A DNA stretch of 14,809 nucleotides from Thermococcales archaeon 44_46 (GTDB lineage: Archaea > Methanobacteriota_B > Thermococci > Thermococcales > Thermococcaceae), in assembly GCA_001507935.1 (NCBI GenBank), contig LGET01000014.1:1-14809 (forward strand), read 5' to 3'. Below are positions 14,708-14,809 of this stretch, one piece after another (within the stretch, counting starts at the first letter, position 1; every line of letters starts with the position of its first letter). The notes below the pieces were generated by a model that was given only the letters and a program-made list of their open reading frames with translations, had not been told where the DNA came from and did not search any database. The position numbers were made by a program, and so were the translations under genes.

Positions 14708-14809
14708 TTTGTCCCTAAAAAGGGCGTGTTTAGTTTCACCCCCTGTTATTTAAACAGTATTTGACTCTGAGGAGGATTTTCAGACCATAACACATTACCC
14801 CAAGCAGGA

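Noticed and set aside
1..14809. CRISPR array, tRNA, rRNA, insertion sequence or phage genes
   Set aside because: No regularly spaced repeats, cloverleaf-like segments, transposase motifs or terminal inverted repeats were seen on either strand.

Overview
The window looks like a piece of a Thermococcales (Thermococcus/Pyrococcus-type) archaeal chromosome. The evidence is the moderately AT-rich composition with AGA/AGG and ATA codons, GGTGA/GGAGGTGA ribosome-binding sites a few bases before starts, and TATA-box promoters with short leaders. Further support comes from two secreted proteins ending in the CGP-CTERM tail, an archaeal-type phosphoglycerate kinase and a glycolytic-motif-like operator in front of it. 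I see no rRNA, tRNA, CRISPR array, transposase or phage gene. The species cannot be fixed from this window alone.

Left part (1-8255, all + strand): after the tail of an unidentified gene comes a secreted CGP-CTERM protein of unknown function with a ThuA/GATase-like region. A complete ABC importer follows: lipoprotein binding protein, a single fused two-domain permease, and a MalK/FbpC-type ATPase. Start/stop overlaps and short gaps show that these three genes form an operon. A DUF447 (flavin-binding family) gene lies 28 bases further on. Then comes a secreted CGP-CTERM metallophosphoesterase with all metal-binding motifs present. Order and orientation suggest a cell-surface scavenging system, but the solute cannot be read from the sequence.

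Middle part (8256-11226): a small hypothetical gene with a TTG start runs convergently, with no spacer, into a long - strand gene. That gene has an N-terminal Mrr-like (restriction endonuclease family) domain, whose usual Gln/Glu before the catalytic Lys is a Lys, followed by a long array of repeats that look PepSY-like. It is broken by one frameshift near 9745-9760. The downstream reading frame is open for 269 codons and has no credible start of its own, so one ~716-residue protein was originally encoded, or still is if the shift is a sequencing error.

Right part (11227-14809): phosphoglycerate kinase (+) has a TATCAC-N5-GTGTTT dyad upstream of its TATA box, where gluconeogenic genes of this order carry their regulator site. 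It faces a - strand operon of padR regulator, ABC ATPase and ABC-2 permease, which is a typical self-regulated exporter. The padR promoter carries two GATATATC palindromes spaced by four bases, directly next to the TATA box. A perfect 10-bp inverted repeat between pgk and the exporter operon may stop transcription from both sides.
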